A DNA stretch of 29,113 nucleotides from an uncultured Dorea sp. (lineage in GTDB: Bacteria > Bacillota > Clostridia > Lachnospirales > Lachnospiraceae). Location: NCBI GenBank assembly GCA_948602995.1, contig CAPEBR010000052.1:1-29113 (forward strand), written 5' to 3'. Position 1 is the stretch's first letter; every line of letters begins with the position of its first letter. Under the pieces are notes generated by a model, which saw only the letters and a program-made list of their open reading frames with translations, was not told where the DNA came from and searched no databases. The translations under genes and the position numbers were made by a program. Positions 6,932-15,841 of this stretch are shown piece after piece.

Positions 6932-8041
6932 TTAGTATTTGCAGCTTAAAATAATATCACAGATTCTATCCACATCCTCTAAGGCAAGATCACCGTACAG
7001 CGGCAATGTAAGGACTCTTTGGCTGATATGTAATGCAATAGGCGTTTTCGTTACATCATATTTTTTGTGGAAACATTTAAAAGTATTGGTAAGAGGATAA
7101 AAATATTTTCTTGCGCCGATACCGTTCCTGGCAAGCCTGTCAAAAACCTCTGCACGGCTTGCACCGAATAATTTTTCCTCAAAGACTACAGGGAAATATG
7201 CATAATTACTCTTTACCTCAGTATTAACCGCAGTTAGCCGGATACCGTCTGCATCACTCAGTCGTGAACAGTAATGTTTTACTACTTTACAGCGATTCTC
7301 TATTTCCTCTTCAACATGGCGGAGATTACAAAGTCCCATTGCTGCACAGAACTCATTCATTTTAGCGTTTGCGCCAACAGCAGATACCTCTTCCGGTCCA
7401 TGAATACCAAAATTCTTCAGCTCATACAACTTTGCGCCAAGCTGCTTATCCTTAAAGCACACTGCACCGCCTTCAATGCTGTTAAAAACCTTTGTAGCGT
7501 GGAAACTAAAGCAAGATGCATCGCCAAAAGAACCAATCCCTCTGCCTTTATAAGTCTCGCCAAACGCATGTGCAGCGTCATAGATGATTTTCAACTCATA
7601 TTTATGCGCAATACGTTCAATTTCCTCAATATTACAGACATTGCCATACACATGAACCGGCATGACAGCACAGGTCTGATCGGTGATCAGCTTTTCAATC
7701 CTGCTTGCATCCATGCAATATGTCTCTGGGTCAATGTCACAGAATACCGGCGTAAGTCCATTACGTACGATGGCATGTGTAGTAGAAGCAAAAGTAAATG
7801 GCGTGGTAATTACTTCGCCTTGTAAATTCATTGCCTGAAGTGTAAGTTCCAATGCCATATGTCCATTAGTCAGTAAATCAATATTTTCTACTCCAAGATA
7901 TTCGCAAAGTTCTGCCTGAAGTTCTTTATGCTTCGGCCCCATATTAGTCAGCCAGTGACTATCCCACATAGAAGAAATTTCATTCACATACTCATCCAAT
8001 TTTGGCATTGATGAACGGGTTACAAGAATTGTATTTTCCAT
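6932..8041 (-). CDS. DegT/DnrJ/EryC1/StrS-family nucleotide-sugar aminotransferase
   Basis: 369 residues, normal family length. The PLP-binding lysine is K184 in SFHATKVFNSIEGG, and D155 in IYDAAHAFGE holds the cofactor ring; TTPFTFASTTHA and the end region GARKYFYPL also fit. It transfers an amino group, usually from glutamate, to a keto-sugar nucleotide such as a dTDP- or UDP-4-keto-6-deoxyhexose. The resulting amino-sugar would be a natural acceptor for the ATP-grasp ligase downstream. AAGGAG overlaps the end of the flippase gene 12 bp upstream. The precise sugar is not determinable; no complete nucleotide-sugar pathway is present locally, so the keto-sugar must come from elsewhere or from the epimerase/dehydratase at the operon end. 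Confidence 0.9.
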   Translation of the reverse strand: MENTILVTRSSMPKLDEYVNEISSMWDSHWLTNMGPKHKELQAELCEYLGVENIDLLTNGHMALELTLQAMNLQGEVITTPFTFASTTHAIVRNGLTPVFCDIDPETYCMDASRIEKLITDQTCAVMPVHVYGNVCNIEEIERIAHKYELKIIYDAAHAFGETYKGRGIGSFGDASCFSFHATKVFNSIEGGAVCFKDKQLGAKLYELKNFGIHGPEEVSAVGANAKMNEFCAAMGLCNLRHVEEEIENRCKVVKHYCSRLSDADGIRLTAVNTEVKSNYAYFPVVFEEKLFGASRAEVFDRLARNGIGARKYFYPLTNTFKCFHKKYDVTKTPIALHISQRVLTLPLYGDLALEDVDRICDIILSCKY

Positions 8042-8053
8042 GAAAAAGTCTCC

Positions 8054-9487
8054 TTATCTTTTAAAGAACGATTTAATCATTCCAAACAAATACTCAAACT
8101 CCTCTAATTTCAAAACTGCAGATATAACAATATAAATTGTTGCACCAGCAATAAACTGAATTAACAACGTTGCAATAGTTGGCAACTGAAGAAGGCCGAT
8201 GAAATAGATGCATATTCCCATACCAGCAGACAATAGAATTCCGGGAGCAAAATCATGTACCTGTTCCATGTATCCATATCCCAATAGGTTTCTGTTCGGC
8301 CATGAATTAATGATCTGACTTAGCAAACTACTCAGCAACATACTGTATGCCATTGCCATAACGCCAAACCACATCGTCGATAGTAGAATAATCATTCCCA
8401 CTATTTTTTTTATAATTTCAAGTTTGAGAAACCAGTCGCTTCGCCCCATTGCATTGATAGCATTTAAATTTGCAGTATGAATCGGCCAGAACATGTATGT
8501 AATGCAAAAGATTCTCAAAAACGGAACACACGGTAGCCATTTGTCGGTTAAAACTATTCTTACAATGGGTTCTGCACAAAACGCAAGTCCTAGCATAAGT
8601 GGAGCCATTACATATGTACTGGTTTTGATCGCTCTGCGTGTCATTTGTTTGACACGTTCTTTATTATCCTGGGAATTTGACATTGTTGGCAGCAACACGC
8701 TATCTATTGAAGTATTAATGTTAGTCACTATTACTTTCGGAAATTTGTCTCCTTGATTGTAAAACGCCAGGTCTGATGCAGAATACATTTTTCCAATTAT
8801 TAGATTGCGAAGATTGTTATAACAAGTATCCAGTAGAGAAGATACCAATAATTTCCACCCGAAGGATAATAAATTTTTAAGTCTATACCACGAAAACATT
8901 CTTTTGGGTCTCCACTCGACCGTAAGCCAGAGAATTATGGTATCTATTGCAGTATTTGAAAGTTGTTGTGCTACCAAAGCCCAAACCCCAAACCCAGCAT
9001 ATGCCAGACTTATGCCAAGAAAAGCTGAAAAAATGGTTCCTCCAATCGTTGAAAAGAAAAATCTTTTAAATAGCATATTCCTGGAAACATACGCTTGTTG
9101 TATCCCCTTAACTCCGGATACAATAATCGTTAAACTAATAACACGTATAACGCTGGTAAGGGAAGGGCCATTATAAAATGCCGCTATATACGGTGCCGCT
9201 ATATACATTCCCGCATATAAAATAAGGCAAACCGCAAAATTAAAATAAAAAACAGAAGAAAAATCCAAGTCGTCTGCATCTTTCTTTTGAACCAGGGCAG
9301 TGCTTAGTCCGCTATCAACAAATACCTGTAGTATTGCAGTAAAAATTGTTACAAGTGCAATGATTCCATAGTCTTTTGGAACAAGGATACGCGCAAGAAG
9401 AACAGATACAAGAAACGATACAAGCTGTGCACCGCAGCGTTCAGCAAAACGCCATATGAATCCTTTCATAATATTTTCGTTCGTCAT
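8054..9487 (-). CDS. Wzx-type polysaccharide flippase (MOP/PST family)
   Basis: 477 residues, strongly hydrophobic, about 12-14 membrane helices. The start GFIWRFAERCGAQLVSFLVSVLLARIL followed by PKDYGIIALVTIF is characteristic of the WzxC/TuaB-like branch of PST transporters. It would flip the lipid-linked repeat unit across the cytoplasmic membrane so that the Wzy-like polymerase (12402-13499) can join units outside. It starts 3 bp after the stop of the preceding glycosyltransferase, consistent with translational coupling. Function is clear at the family level, substrate is not. Confidence 0.9.
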   Translation of the reverse strand: MTNENIMKGFIWRFAERCGAQLVSFLVSVLLARILVPKDYGIIALVTIFTAILQVFVDSGLSTALVQKKDADDLDFSSVFYFNFAVCLILYAGMYIAAPYIAAFYNGPSLTSVIRVISLTIIVSGVKGIQQAYVSRNMLFKRFFFSTIGGTIFSAFLGISLAYAGFGVWALVAQQLSNTAIDTIILWLTVEWRPKRMFSWYRLKNLLSFGWKLLVSSLLDTCYNNLRNLIIGKMYSASDLAFYNQGDKFPKVIVTNINTSIDSVLLPTMSNSQDNKERVKQMTRRAIKTSTYVMAPLMLGLAFCAEPIVRIVLTDKWLPCVPFLRIFCITYMFWPIHTANLNAINAMGRSDWFLKLEIIKKIVGMIILLSTMWFGVMAMAYSMLLSSLLSQIINSWPNRNLLGYGYMEQVHDFAPGILLSAGMGICIYFIGLLQLPTIATLLIQFIAGATIYIVISAVLKLEEFEYLFGMIKSFFKR

Positions 9488-9490
9488 AAT

Positions 9491-10495
9491 TTAGTTTAAA
9501 GCATTCCTTGTCTTTATAGTTTTGAAAACATATTTTAATAGTATTTTTATTTTGGTCATATAAGACAATGCTACGTTACCGTCATGTAATGTGATTTCGT
9601 GGTCATTAATTATAATTGGATCTTTATATTTAAATTCAAACCCTTTGTCATTTAACCAGGGTCTTTGTTTTAATTCTTTTGCATTTTTAAAAGCTGTTTT
9701 GTAATTTACACCATTTCCATCTACACCAAAATCTCTTTGCAGCGGTTCAATAGGACACAAAACATATTTATCAAATAAAATCATATATATATCTACCATA
9801 AAATCTATTGGATGTAACTCTTCTTCAAACCATGGAAGTTCTCGATTTTGTAAACTAACCATTGCCAAAAAATGATAAAAAAAACAACGACTTTTTTTAT
9901 GCAATTTTAAAAGGCCTTTCATGTTATATAATCCATGTTGCTTTTGAACTTTATTGCAAAATCTGCTGACTTTTTCTCTTTTATTTTCCCAATAGGCAAC
10001 TGCATGAAAGACAAGTTGTCTTTTTTCTATATTATTTTCGTTATCTCCAACTGCTCTTACAGGTGGTGTAAACCCATTTCCACACCATACATAGTCGCTT
10101 GCATTAAGTGCGATAATTGACTCGTCATTTTCAAATAATTCCAAACCTTTATCACAGAATTCTATAAAGCCGGGTGCTAATTCATTATCATCTTCAAGAA
10201 AAATATATCGGTTATGATTTCTGCAAACTAAGTCTCGCAGCCATTCTGCGTTTTTTATTGCACCAAGATTTTTCTCTTGAAAATAAATATGAACTTTTTT
10301 GAATCCATCAAGTTCTTGTTCTAAATATGCCTTGATTTTATTATATCCTTCATGATATTTAGTTGTTGGCGGATAATCTACAGAAATAAATAACTCCGTT
10401 TTATCAGACCAACTGTTTTCCTGCAACGATTCTATACATCGTTTAAAACATTCATATCTGTTAAGTGTTGTTAATAAAATTGGTGCATAAATCAT
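9491..10495 (-). CDS. Glycosyltransferase, GT-A fold
   Basis: 334 residues. APILLTTLNRYECFKRCIESL is the nucleotide-binding start of a GT-A transferase; NLGAIKNAEWLRDLV and YIFLEDDNELAPGFIEF carry the acidic EDD cluster that would hold the metal and sugar nucleotide. The second half (SDYVWCGNGF ... HPIDFMVD ... FGVDGNGVNYK) resembles proteins annotated as hemolytic-protein HlpA-like or GT2-like transferases in capsule clusters, rather than classical GT2. It probably adds one sugar to the lipid-linked unit on the inner face of the membrane. It starts 2 bp after the upstream gene ends. Confidence 0.75.
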   Translation of the reverse strand: MIYAPILLTTLNRYECFKRCIESLQENSWSDKTELFISVDYPPTTKYHEGYNKIKAYLEQELDGFKKVHIYFQEKNLGAIKNAEWLRDLVCRNHNRYIFLEDDNELAPGFIEFCDKGLELFENDESIIALNASDYVWCGNGFTPPVRAVGDNENNIEKRQLVFHAVAYWENKREKVSRFCNKVQKQHGLYNMKGLLKLHKKSRCFFYHFLAMVSLQNRELPWFEEELHPIDFMVDIYMILFDKYVLCPIEPLQRDFGVDGNGVNYKTAFKNAKELKQRPWLNDKGFEFKYKDPIIINDHEITLHDGNVALSYMTKIKILLKYVFKTIKTRNALN

Positions 10496-10497
10496 AT

Positions 10498-11403
10498 TTA
10501 TAGCCTCGCTTTTCTTAATAAATATGCTATTGGAATTCCAAATAAGAGTAAAAAGACATATGCTGCTGCCGATAAACCAATATCATTGCCCCTTATCAAG
10601 AGTGGTTTTTTTAATTCTTTCATCATTGTATTAAACTCTTTTAAATGTAACATTTTTTCGGAAAACGGCTTTAAGTCGAGACATTTCTTTATATAAGCGC
10701 AATACCCGTGATAATTTTTTATATGACCTTTGGTATCATTTGCGCCTGCATTCGTTAGGCCATCCTCTAAGTATTCACATATATAAATTGGATGATTATA
10801 CCAACGTATTTTATAGCCTGCTGCTGCAATCTGCATCCAACAAAAATCTTCAGTTACAAAAAACTCATCGGAAATCTCCGGGAACATATACTGCTTTAAT
10901 ATAGATGTCCGATATACCTCTGCCTTATCACCAAGAAGATTATATTTTCTTCTTTCAAAATTGGTAGCATCAATGTAGGCATTCTTATATTTAACGTCAC
11001 CGCCCCATACCTTGCCGGTACTGGAAATTCTTAGGCCAGACACTCCCGCAAAGGTTGGTTTGTTTCTTATTGTTGAGATCCACTGGCTTGCTAATTTCAC
11101 GGCATCGACTGTCAGCGAGTCGTCACTGTCAACAATGAAAATAAACTCACCTTTTGCAAGATTAAAAGCTTTGTTTAAAGCCCTGTGCTTTCCCCCATGC
11201 TCCTGTCTGTAATATCTTATTTCAAAGCTATGCCTTTCTGCTTTCCACTTGTTAACAAGTTCCAACGTATTATCACTTGAGGCATCATCTATAATCAACC
11301 ACTCAAAAAGGTCATTACTTTCAATTTGTGCACAGAGTGATTTATAAAGTTTTGGTAGAATATAGGCTCTATTATATGTAGGTGTAAATATTGTCAAAAG
11401 CAT
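10498..11403 (-). CDS. Glycosyltransferase family 2
   Basis: 301 residues. TIFTPTYNRAYILPKLYKSL is the classical GT2 start, followed by WLIIDDASSDNTLELV, the GGKHRALNKAF segment and FIFIVDSDDSL with the DxD metal motif. FFVTEDFCW gives the catalytic-base ED region. A hydrophobic tail (ISLSAAAYVFLLLFGIPIAYLL-like, near residues 275-297) suggests membrane attachment. AAAGGA lies 10 nt before the start. It should add one sugar of the repeat unit; donor and linkage are unknown. The 120 bp before it contains no feature I recognise. Confidence 0.85.
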   Translation of the reverse strand: MLLTIFTPTYNRAYILPKLYKSLCAQIESNDLFEWLIIDDASSDNTLELVNKWKAERHSFEIRYYRQEHGGKHRALNKAFNLAKGEFIFIVDSDDSLTVDAVKLASQWISTIRNKPTFAGVSGLRISSTGKVWGGDVKYKNAYIDATNFERRKYNLLGDKAEVYRTSILKQYMFPEISDEFFVTEDFCWMQIAAAGYKIRWYNHPIYICEYLEDGLTNAGANDTKGHIKNYHGYCAYIKKCLDLKPFSEKMLHLKEFNTMMKELKKPLLIRGNDIGLSAAAYVFLLLFGIPIAYLLRKARL

Positions 11404-11524
11404 TCGTTTTTACATTCCTTTTTATTAATACAAACTTAACCGTTTCCTAAAAAATCTATATTTGGGGTGTAATCATAATAATTAACGGCAATATATATTT
11501 ACGATTAGTATGACTCGTCAGGTT

Positions 11525-12373
11525 TTATTTCCAACGTTTGACTTTTTTTAGTGCAAAAGAAACTGTCCCCAAAATCCCCAATGTTGCTATTTTGTTTTGG
11601 ATGCGTGAGGGAAGTGTATAGGCTCTCCAAATTTTATACCCCACTTTTTCACCAAACGTTTCATTTAAACATTTCAACACATATGCTTGCCTTTTGTATT
11701 TTTCATTTTGCCAAGTTGCTGTATAATGATGTATTGAACGAGTATTATCTGTGATTGTTAGCTTTCCTGTAAAATAATTCAAAGGGCAAAAATATTCTGG
11801 AGGGTATACAAAGATCTGCCAGTCATTGCCACATATTTTTTGAAGTGTATTACAATCTGCAAAACCGTATCTGTTTAAGATGTCAGACACATACTTTACA
11901 ACCGTTTCTAAGCACAGCGTTCCATCTGTTTGTATAAAGTGAATTGTTTCATAAAAGTCCAAAATTTCTTTATACAACCCCATCCCGGAACTGGCATATA
12001 ACCCCAACCCGGGGTTACATTTACCAATTGTCTCGCAACCCATAAATGCGCCTTTTTCGAGAATATCTCTCATGTCTTTTATAACTTCGACATCTGTATC
12101 AAAATATAACCCACCATAATGATAGAGTATCCAAAAGCGGGCATAATCACTTACAAATGCCCATTTCTTTTCTTGATACGCTTCTTGGATATATGCACAG
12201 CAATTTACATCAAAATTAGATTCATTCCATTCTTTGATTTCATAATCTGGGAAGAACTTTTCCCATGATTCAATGCATTTTTGAGCCGTTTCTGGCAGGG
12301 GAGATTCACCGAACCAGCAGTAATGAATTGTTCTAGAAATCGACACTTCTTTTGATAAACTTATGGTTGACAT
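11525..12373 (-). CDS. GT32-family (OCH1-like, DXD) glycosyltransferase
   Basis: 282 residues from ATG 12373, which has AAAGGA about 7 nt upstream; an earlier in-frame start at 12457 would overlap the polymerase gene and lacks a ribosome site. IPRTIHYCWFG-like SRTIHYCWFGESPLP opens the domain, EKKWAFVSDYARFWILYHYG follows, and GGLYFDTDVEVI carries the DxD motif characteristic of the glycosyltransferase sugar-binding region. Enzymes of this type add mannose, galactose or N-acetylhexosamine in capsular polysaccharides. The gene lies 28 bp after the polymerase stop. Confidence 0.85.
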   Translation of the reverse strand: MSTISLSKEVSISRTIHYCWFGESPLPETAQKCIESWEKFFPDYEIKEWNESNFDVNCCAYIQEAYQEKKWAFVSDYARFWILYHYGGLYFDTDVEVIKDMRDILEKGAFMGCETIGKCNPGLGLYASSGMGLYKEILDFYETIHFIQTDGTLCLETVVKYVSDILNRYGFADCNTLQKICGNDWQIFVYPPEYFCPLNYFTGKLTITDNTRSIHHYTATWQNEKYKRQAYVLKCLNETFGEKVGYKIWRAYTLPSRIQNKIATLGILGTVSFALKKVKRWK

Positions 12374-12401
12374 AAAATTTCCTTTCCATTTATTTTTGCA
12401 A

Positions 12402-13499
12402 TCACATCTCCCCTTTGTTTTTACTTGGATGTATTCTAAAAAGAAGCATAGAAACATTCATAAAAATATAAGTGGCGAAATTTTCAGAAAGCATATGAAC
12501 AATAAAACATGACATTAATGCTATTAAATCACGTCTTTCTAATTCACAAGCCCGAAACATTGATACTACATATCCATATACAACAGCAATATAATAAATC
12601 AAACCATTGTTAATTAGCATCCTTGCATATCCTATGTCTAATATATTATCTGTATAAATACTGGTAAGATCTGCATTTAGATTATTTCCAAATAAATTTA
12701 TTCCATATTTTTCATAATAAAAATTTGCCTGGTGCAAACGCCCGGTCATCAAAGCATCCATTATCGCAAATTTACTGCTATATATTATAGGAATTGCAGT
12801 AAACAGTATAATGCCACAAATCAAGCCAATAACGATTGCTTTTGAATTGATTTTTTTCAAGGGAAAAAACTTCAAAACAAACAAGATAATCAATGAAGCA
12901 ACTGCAGTCACAAGTCCTGTTACGCTCTTTGTGAAATTATAAACCATTATACTTCCTGCTATGAATAGAATCAGTTCTCTTGCCTTTAGTTTATTAAATT
13001 TAAGATATACATACTGGATCATAAGAAGCACATAATATGCCGCAAACATATTGGGATGACCTAATCCAAAACTTCGTCTTGTACCTCTTATGGAGAAAAG
13101 GGCTGTATCTGCTAAAACTCCTGAGAAGTGTAAAATCATAAAAAATAAACAACATAGAAGTATTGTATAAAAACTATATTTTACAGCTTTATCAAAATCA
13201 ATATTCTTGCATGCGCACATTACTATTACAAACCATAATACTCTCATATCATCACTAGCTTTGAAAGAAAGAATACCTATGATATATAATCCTATAATTT
13301 CAAGATATTCCCACAAAGACTTCTTTTTTTGAATTAAAATCTTAATTCCAAATAAGGCCATTGAAAAATACGAAATCATAGGAAAACTGTACTCTGATGC
13401 GTTAGAATTGGCTACACATAAATGAATAATCATTAAAATCCAGGCTAAATAAAATATTGATGCTTTTGATACTTTTAATTTTTTTAAACCAAAATTCAT
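12402..13499 (-). CDS. Wzy-like O-antigen/capsule repeat-unit polymerase
   Basis: 365 residues with about ten hydrophobic segments and a large loop containing GTRRSFGLGHPNMFAAYYV, the GHPN-type motif frequent in bacterial polysaccharide polymerases. It probably joins flipped repeat units on the outer membrane face. Polymerases are very divergent, so the call rests on topology, this motif and the position beside Wzx and glycosyltransferase genes. AGGAAGGA lies before the ATG. Confidence 0.8.
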   Translation of the reverse strand: MNFGLKKLKVSKASIFYLAWILMIIHLCVANSNASEYSFPMISYFSMALFGIKILIQKKKSLWEYLEIIGLYIIGILSFKASDDMRVLWFVIVMCACKNIDFDKAVKYSFYTILLCCLFFMILHFSGVLADTALFSIRGTRRSFGLGHPNMFAAYYVLLMIQYVYLKFNKLKARELILFIAGSIMVYNFTKSVTGLVTAVASLIILFVLKFFPLKKINSKAIVIGLICGIILFTAIPIIYSSKFAIMDALMTGRLHQANFYYEKYGINLFGNNLNADLTSIYTDNILDIGYARMLINNGLIYYIAVVYGYVVSMFRACELERRDLIALMSCFIVHMLSENFATYIFMNVSMLLFRIHPSKNKGEM

Positions 13500-13538
13500 T
13501 CTTTATCCTTCCTATGAGATTATTCTCCTAAGTATTTT

Positions 13539-14657
13539 TTAAGCGCCTGCCCTCTTTTCCCACATTTTCAGTAATAGCCAGTAAGGAAAATGTAGTATCA
13601 TTAGAGTCAAAACAACCTTTTTTCTCAATTCAAGTCCTTTATTTCCCCATATGTAATATTTTTGGAGATACAGTTCTTTTTGCAGTCCTTTTAAAATTTT
13701 TTTATTATGTTCAGTTTTTTCCGCTTTATAAAGATACAGCTGAAATACCATAAGTGTCCGAAGGTAAAAGGCATGCGCCTCTTGATCATACAAATGATTA
13801 TTCCTGTCGGAATAATCGATAATATCTCTGCAACATTCTAAAAAGAATAGCTTCTTGTCATTAAATCCGGAATTAACGATTCCCTCTTTGCGTTGATAAT
13901 AAAAATATTTGGATTCTCCGGAAACTACAACTTTATTGCTTCGTAAAAAAGTGGGTAATCCCACAGCGACATCTTCATATAATTGTCCTTCTGGAAAACG
14001 TATAGAATCAAAAATAAAAGAGCAATAAAGTTTTTGACAAACCATACACTGAAATTTGCGTTGCATAAGTAATTCTCTTATTGCCTCATCTTTGTTTAAA
14101 ACATAATATTGATCATCACTACTGAAACGTCTGGACTTCCCATTGTCCCATATCATTGTGTATCCAATAATAGAAATATCCGCTTTTTCTCTCTTTAGAT
14201 TATTTATAAGAGTCTCTATAAAGTCGGATTCTACCCAGTCATCGCCATCGACAAAAGAAATGTATTGCCCCTCTGCGACTTCTAATCCTCGGTTTCTAGC
14301 TGATGAAAGTCCTCCATTTTCCTTGTGAACTACTTTTATCCGGCTGTCTTCCCACGCATATTTTTCGCATAATTGGGGACAGGAATCCGGCGATCCGTCA
14401 TTTATAAGAATAATTTCTATATTTTTATAAGTCTGTCCTAATAAACTTCTTACGCAACGATCAAGCTCCTTTTCGACTTTATATATCGGTACGATTATGC
14501 TGACTTTATCCAAAATCACATGCTTTTTCGTCTGAGTGGAAGTGTTTTTATTTGAAGCATTGAGGTTCATATTATTGTATTTTCCTTTTTTATTTATGGT
14601 ACTGTCCATACAACCCTTGCTAATGATGATTATCTCATCAGCAAGGTTGTCTAACAC
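13539..14657 (-). CDS. Glycosyltransferase family 2
   Basis: Up to 372 residues. VSIIVPIYKVEKELDRCVRS, IEIILINDGSPDSC, ENGGLSSARNRGLE and YISFVDGDDWVE are textbook GT2 blocks, the last with the DxD motif; FPEGQLYEDVAVGLPTF carries the downstream ED. The start is uncertain. GTG 14657 overlaps the upstream gene by 7 bp; ATG at residue 17 or 30 of that frame would also leave the whole GT2 domain intact, with the residue-30 ATG closest to the usual family length. The C-terminus is basic and may associate with the membrane. Confidence 0.85.
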   Translation of the reverse strand: MLDNLADEIIIISKGCMDSTINKKGKYNNMNLNASNKNTSTQTKKHVILDKVSIIVPIYKVEKELDRCVRSLLGQTYKNIEIILINDGSPDSCPQLCEKYAWEDSRIKVVHKENGGLSSARNRGLEVAEGQYISFVDGDDWVESDFIETLINNLKREKADISIIGYTMIWDNGKSRRFSSDDQYYVLNKDEAIRELLMQRKFQCMVCQKLYCSFIFDSIRFPEGQLYEDVAVGLPTFLRSNKVVVSGESKYFYYQRKEGIVNSGFNDKKLFFLECCRDIIDYSDRNNHLYDQEAHAFYLRTLMVFQLYLYKAEKTEHNKKILKGLQKELYLQKYYIWGNKGLELRKKVVLTLMILHFPYWLLLKMWEKRAGA

Positions 14658-15841
14658 TCCAATGTTGCCCTGTAAATATCTTCCAATTGCTTGTAATTAT
14701 CTCCCGGCATATATTTTTGTTCATAGTCCCGACGTGCGTTACTTCCCATTTTGGAAATTAGTTTAGGTTCTCTCCACAAACTCGTGATACATCTTCTGAA
14801 TCCGTCAACATCACCAAGTGCTATTTTATAACCATTAACACCATTTTCTATTGCTTCCTCTGAAAATCCAAGAGCACTTGCAACCAAACATTTTCCAAGA
14901 CTCTCAGTTTCAATTTCAACCATTGAGCAGCCTTCATACCAAATAGATGGGAATACTACAAAACTTCCGCCTTTGACAATAGAAAGACATTTATCATGCT
15001 GTGTGTAGCCTAAGAAATAGACATTATCATGTTTATCAGCCCATGCCTTAAATTCTTCTTCAAGCGGACCGCCACCCATAACAACAAGAGGAATGTCAGG
15101 CAGCTGATTCCATATCTGCATCAAAGATCGAACTCCTTTTTCTTCGCCAATACGACCATAAAAAACTACGTATTGATCTGGAATGGTCTTAACTTTTATT
15201 GCTTTTAAATTTGCTTCTGCATCAGGGACAAAGTTATACTTCTTTATAATCTTATTTTTGTCAAAACCAACATCCGTCAAAAGCCTAATTTGGTTTTCAT
15301 TTAAGCAAATGTAACGATCAATCTGCCTATAGAAACTTCTTCTTATGCGATGATATGAAAAAATACAGGCAACAATGAAACTCTGCAATCTGGAATTTTT
15401 AAAACATCCATATCTGCACATTCGGAAATACTTTCCATCCCCACACTTATTACAAATTTCCGTTCCTCTCAAAGATGTAGAACATGGACAAATAAATCGG
15501 GTGTCATGCAGAGTGGCGACCACTTTTACACCCATTCTCTTCGCAGCATAAAGAATGGACGGTGACAGCAACGGAAAAAAGGTGTGGACATGAACTAAGT
15601 CCGGTTTCTCTTTGTCAATAATTTGCTGTACGGCTTTATAATGCTTAAAACTCCACAGCATTCCCATTGCAGCGGTTATTTTCCCTGCCATACCAAAATT
15701 ATCGAAATCGTCATTTGATACAGTATATCTAATAACTTGATTTCCATATTTATCCAGTAAAGCTGTTTCACTTTTAAATACCTGATCATCTCCACTTGCA
15801 GAGTTTTTTCTATGGAAATTGTGTATAGCTAATACTTTCAT
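14651..15841 (-). CDS. Glycosyltransferase family 4 (GT-B)
   Basis: 396 residues. LVHVHTFFPLLSPSILYAAKR and KVVATLHDTRFICP are the N-terminal acceptor-domain blocks; VVFYGRIGEEKGVRSL and LVVMGGGPLEEEF start the donor domain; WYEGCSMVEIETESLGKCLVAS contains the E-x7-E catalytic signature. A cysteine-rich insertion (C..C..CNKCGDGKYFRMCRYGC) after the HDTRF motif is seen in a subset of this family and may bind a metal. The ATG shares its A with the stop codon of the gene before (TAATG), so the two are translationally coupled. Confidence 0.9.
   Translation of the reverse strand: MKVLAIHNFHRKNSASGDDQVFKSETALLDKYGNQVIRYTVSNDDFDNFGMAGKITAAMGMLWSFKHYKAVQQIIDKEKPDLVHVHTFFPLLSPSILYAAKRMGVKVVATLHDTRFICPCSTSLRGTEICNKCGDGKYFRMCRYGCFKNSRLQSFIVACIFSYHRIRRSFYRQIDRYICLNENQIRLLTDVGFDKNKIIKKYNFVPDAEANLKAIKVKTIPDQYVVFYGRIGEEKGVRSLMQIWNQLPDIPLVVMGGGPLEEEFKAWADKHDNVYFLGYTQHDKCLSIVKGGSFVVFPSIWYEGCSMVEIETESLGKCLVASALGFSEEAIENGVNGYKIALGDVDGFRRCITSLWREPKLISKMGSNARRDYEQKYMPGDNYKQLEDIYRATLEC

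Noticed and set aside
9862..9896. A8/T7 runs in the GT-A gene as slippage sites
   Set aside because: The frame is intact across them and such A/T runs are common throughout the AT-rich island.
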